Of a stretch of DNA of 25,279 nt, positions 24,752 to 25,279 are shown piece after piece. Within the stretch, counting starts at the first letter, position 1, and every line of letters starts with the position of its first letter. Under the pieces are notes generated by a model, which searched no databases, was not told the DNA's origin, and worked only from the letters and a program-made list of their open reading frames with translations. Made by a program: the position numbers and the translations under genes. Origin of the DNA: Elysia marginata (taxonomy: Eukaryota; Mollusca; Gastropoda; Plakobranchidae); the NCBI GenBank assembly GCA_019649035.1, contig BMAT01010370.1, positions 663,311 to 688,589 of the forward strand, in the 5' to 3' direction.

Positions 24752-25279
24752 ACATCCATCTATCTATCTATCTTTCTCTCTCGCTCTGCCTACATCTGTT
24801 TGTACATGTCTGTCTCTTCCTCTCCCACCCTCTCTGTTGGCCCAATACTATGAGTTTCTACTGCATCGATAACATACATCCAGATGTAGATTCCACAGCA
24901 GGATTTTAGTTTATGCTGGTATGTGGATTTAAAACAGCTTAGTATAGATTAGTAAATGTTCTATTGCAATATTAATTCGAGCAGTAGGGTAGATAGAAAA
25001 AAATGGCTTGCGGCTGAATGAGACCTGACGTCATGGTTTCTCGGACGTTCGCAAAAACAGATCTCTGCAGTGGAGTCGCGCTGACCTAATTAAAATAATA
25101 TAGGTCAATATTTTCTTCTTTGGCATGTCACTCGTTCATTAGTGTCTTTAGCACACAAAAGAAAACGGGAAAAAAATTTCTTTTTGATTCAGCTTCAAAA
25201 TGACCAGATATTGGTGCATGTTCCAAGGATGATGCATTAGACCCTATGTATAAACACATAATTACGGGGGGGGGGGGGG
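23876..25279. repeat. Cluster of CT-rich repeat units, unit family repeated three times
   Basis: Related units start at about 23876, 24121 and 24605. Shared blocks are a TATTCTG...GAGTTTCC-type opening, a CAACGCC/CGACGCC-TTCTCTTTATTTTTT block, CATGTCTGTCTG..CTCCCACC and CCATGAGTTT-TACTGCA. A flanking block TCAAAATGA-CAGAT-TTGGTGCATG occurs at about 24504 and 25194. Embedded simple repeats are CT (23976-24010), C/TC (24247-24270) and ATCT (24710-24772). A G run ends the window. Confidence 0.7.

Larger units (their letters stand above)
20076..25279. other. Intergenic sequence with repeats
   Basis: I see no gene here. The stretch holds MITE copy 2 (21267-21434), a GA-rich tract (22350-22562) and the repeat cluster from 23876 to the edge. 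Between them the sequence is AT-rich and unique. A minus-strand frame at 23653-23919 has a plausible mixed composition, but it overlaps the start of the repeat cluster and matches nothing I know. Confidence 0.6.

Overview
The window looks like nuclear DNA of an animal, most likely a mollusc and probably a gastropod; that placement is an inference from family resemblance, not from a search. The base composition is AT-rich, coding sequence is broken into short exons with GT/AG introns, introns are full of microsatellites, and there are relics of cut-and-paste transposons and a tRNA-derived SINE. There is no bacterial-type gene organisation.

The only convincing gene is on the + strand and fills about two thirds of the window (2770 to about 20,075). 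I can place eleven coding exons: 2770-2910, 5213-5386, 5759-5953, 8205-8428, 8950-9162, 10243-10398, 12182-12325, 15140-15274, 16523-16666, 16992-17118 and 18725-18950, followed by a long 3' UTR with poly(A) signals at 20049-20060. Together they encode roughly 625 residues of a type I membrane protein: one eight-cysteine EGF module, two tandem fucolectin/F5-8C-like galactose-binding domains (each split over two exons), four more eight-cysteine EGF modules, one transmembrane helix and a 75-residue tail with tyrosine motifs. This resembles the MEGF10/Draper/scavenger-receptor-F group and the lectin-EGF receptors that are numerous in molluscs. No signal peptide exon is visible, so the 5' end lies outside the window or is unrecognised.

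All exons up to the transmembrane exon begin and end in phase 1, which makes them exchangeable modules. The one exception to length symmetry is 8205-8428, which is one base short of a multiple of three and breaks the frame inside the second lectin domain. The last coding codons and the stop codon form the first unit of a degenerate tandem repeat that continues through the first 400 bases of the 3' UTR.

Layout: 1-569 is a decayed MULE-type transposase end; 570-2769 is noncoding with a 34-bp tandem repeat; 2770-20075 is the receptor gene, whose introns hold an internally deleted mariner relic (6540-7514), a MITE (9649-9840), a 240-bp repeat duplicated on both sides of exon 7, possible decayed lectin exons (12581-12700 and 14428-14531), a tRNA-type SINE (14551-14760) and a 28-bp minisatellite (15579-15735); 20076-25279 is intergenic, with a second MITE copy (21267-21434) and a cluster of CT-rich repeat units (23876 to the right edge).
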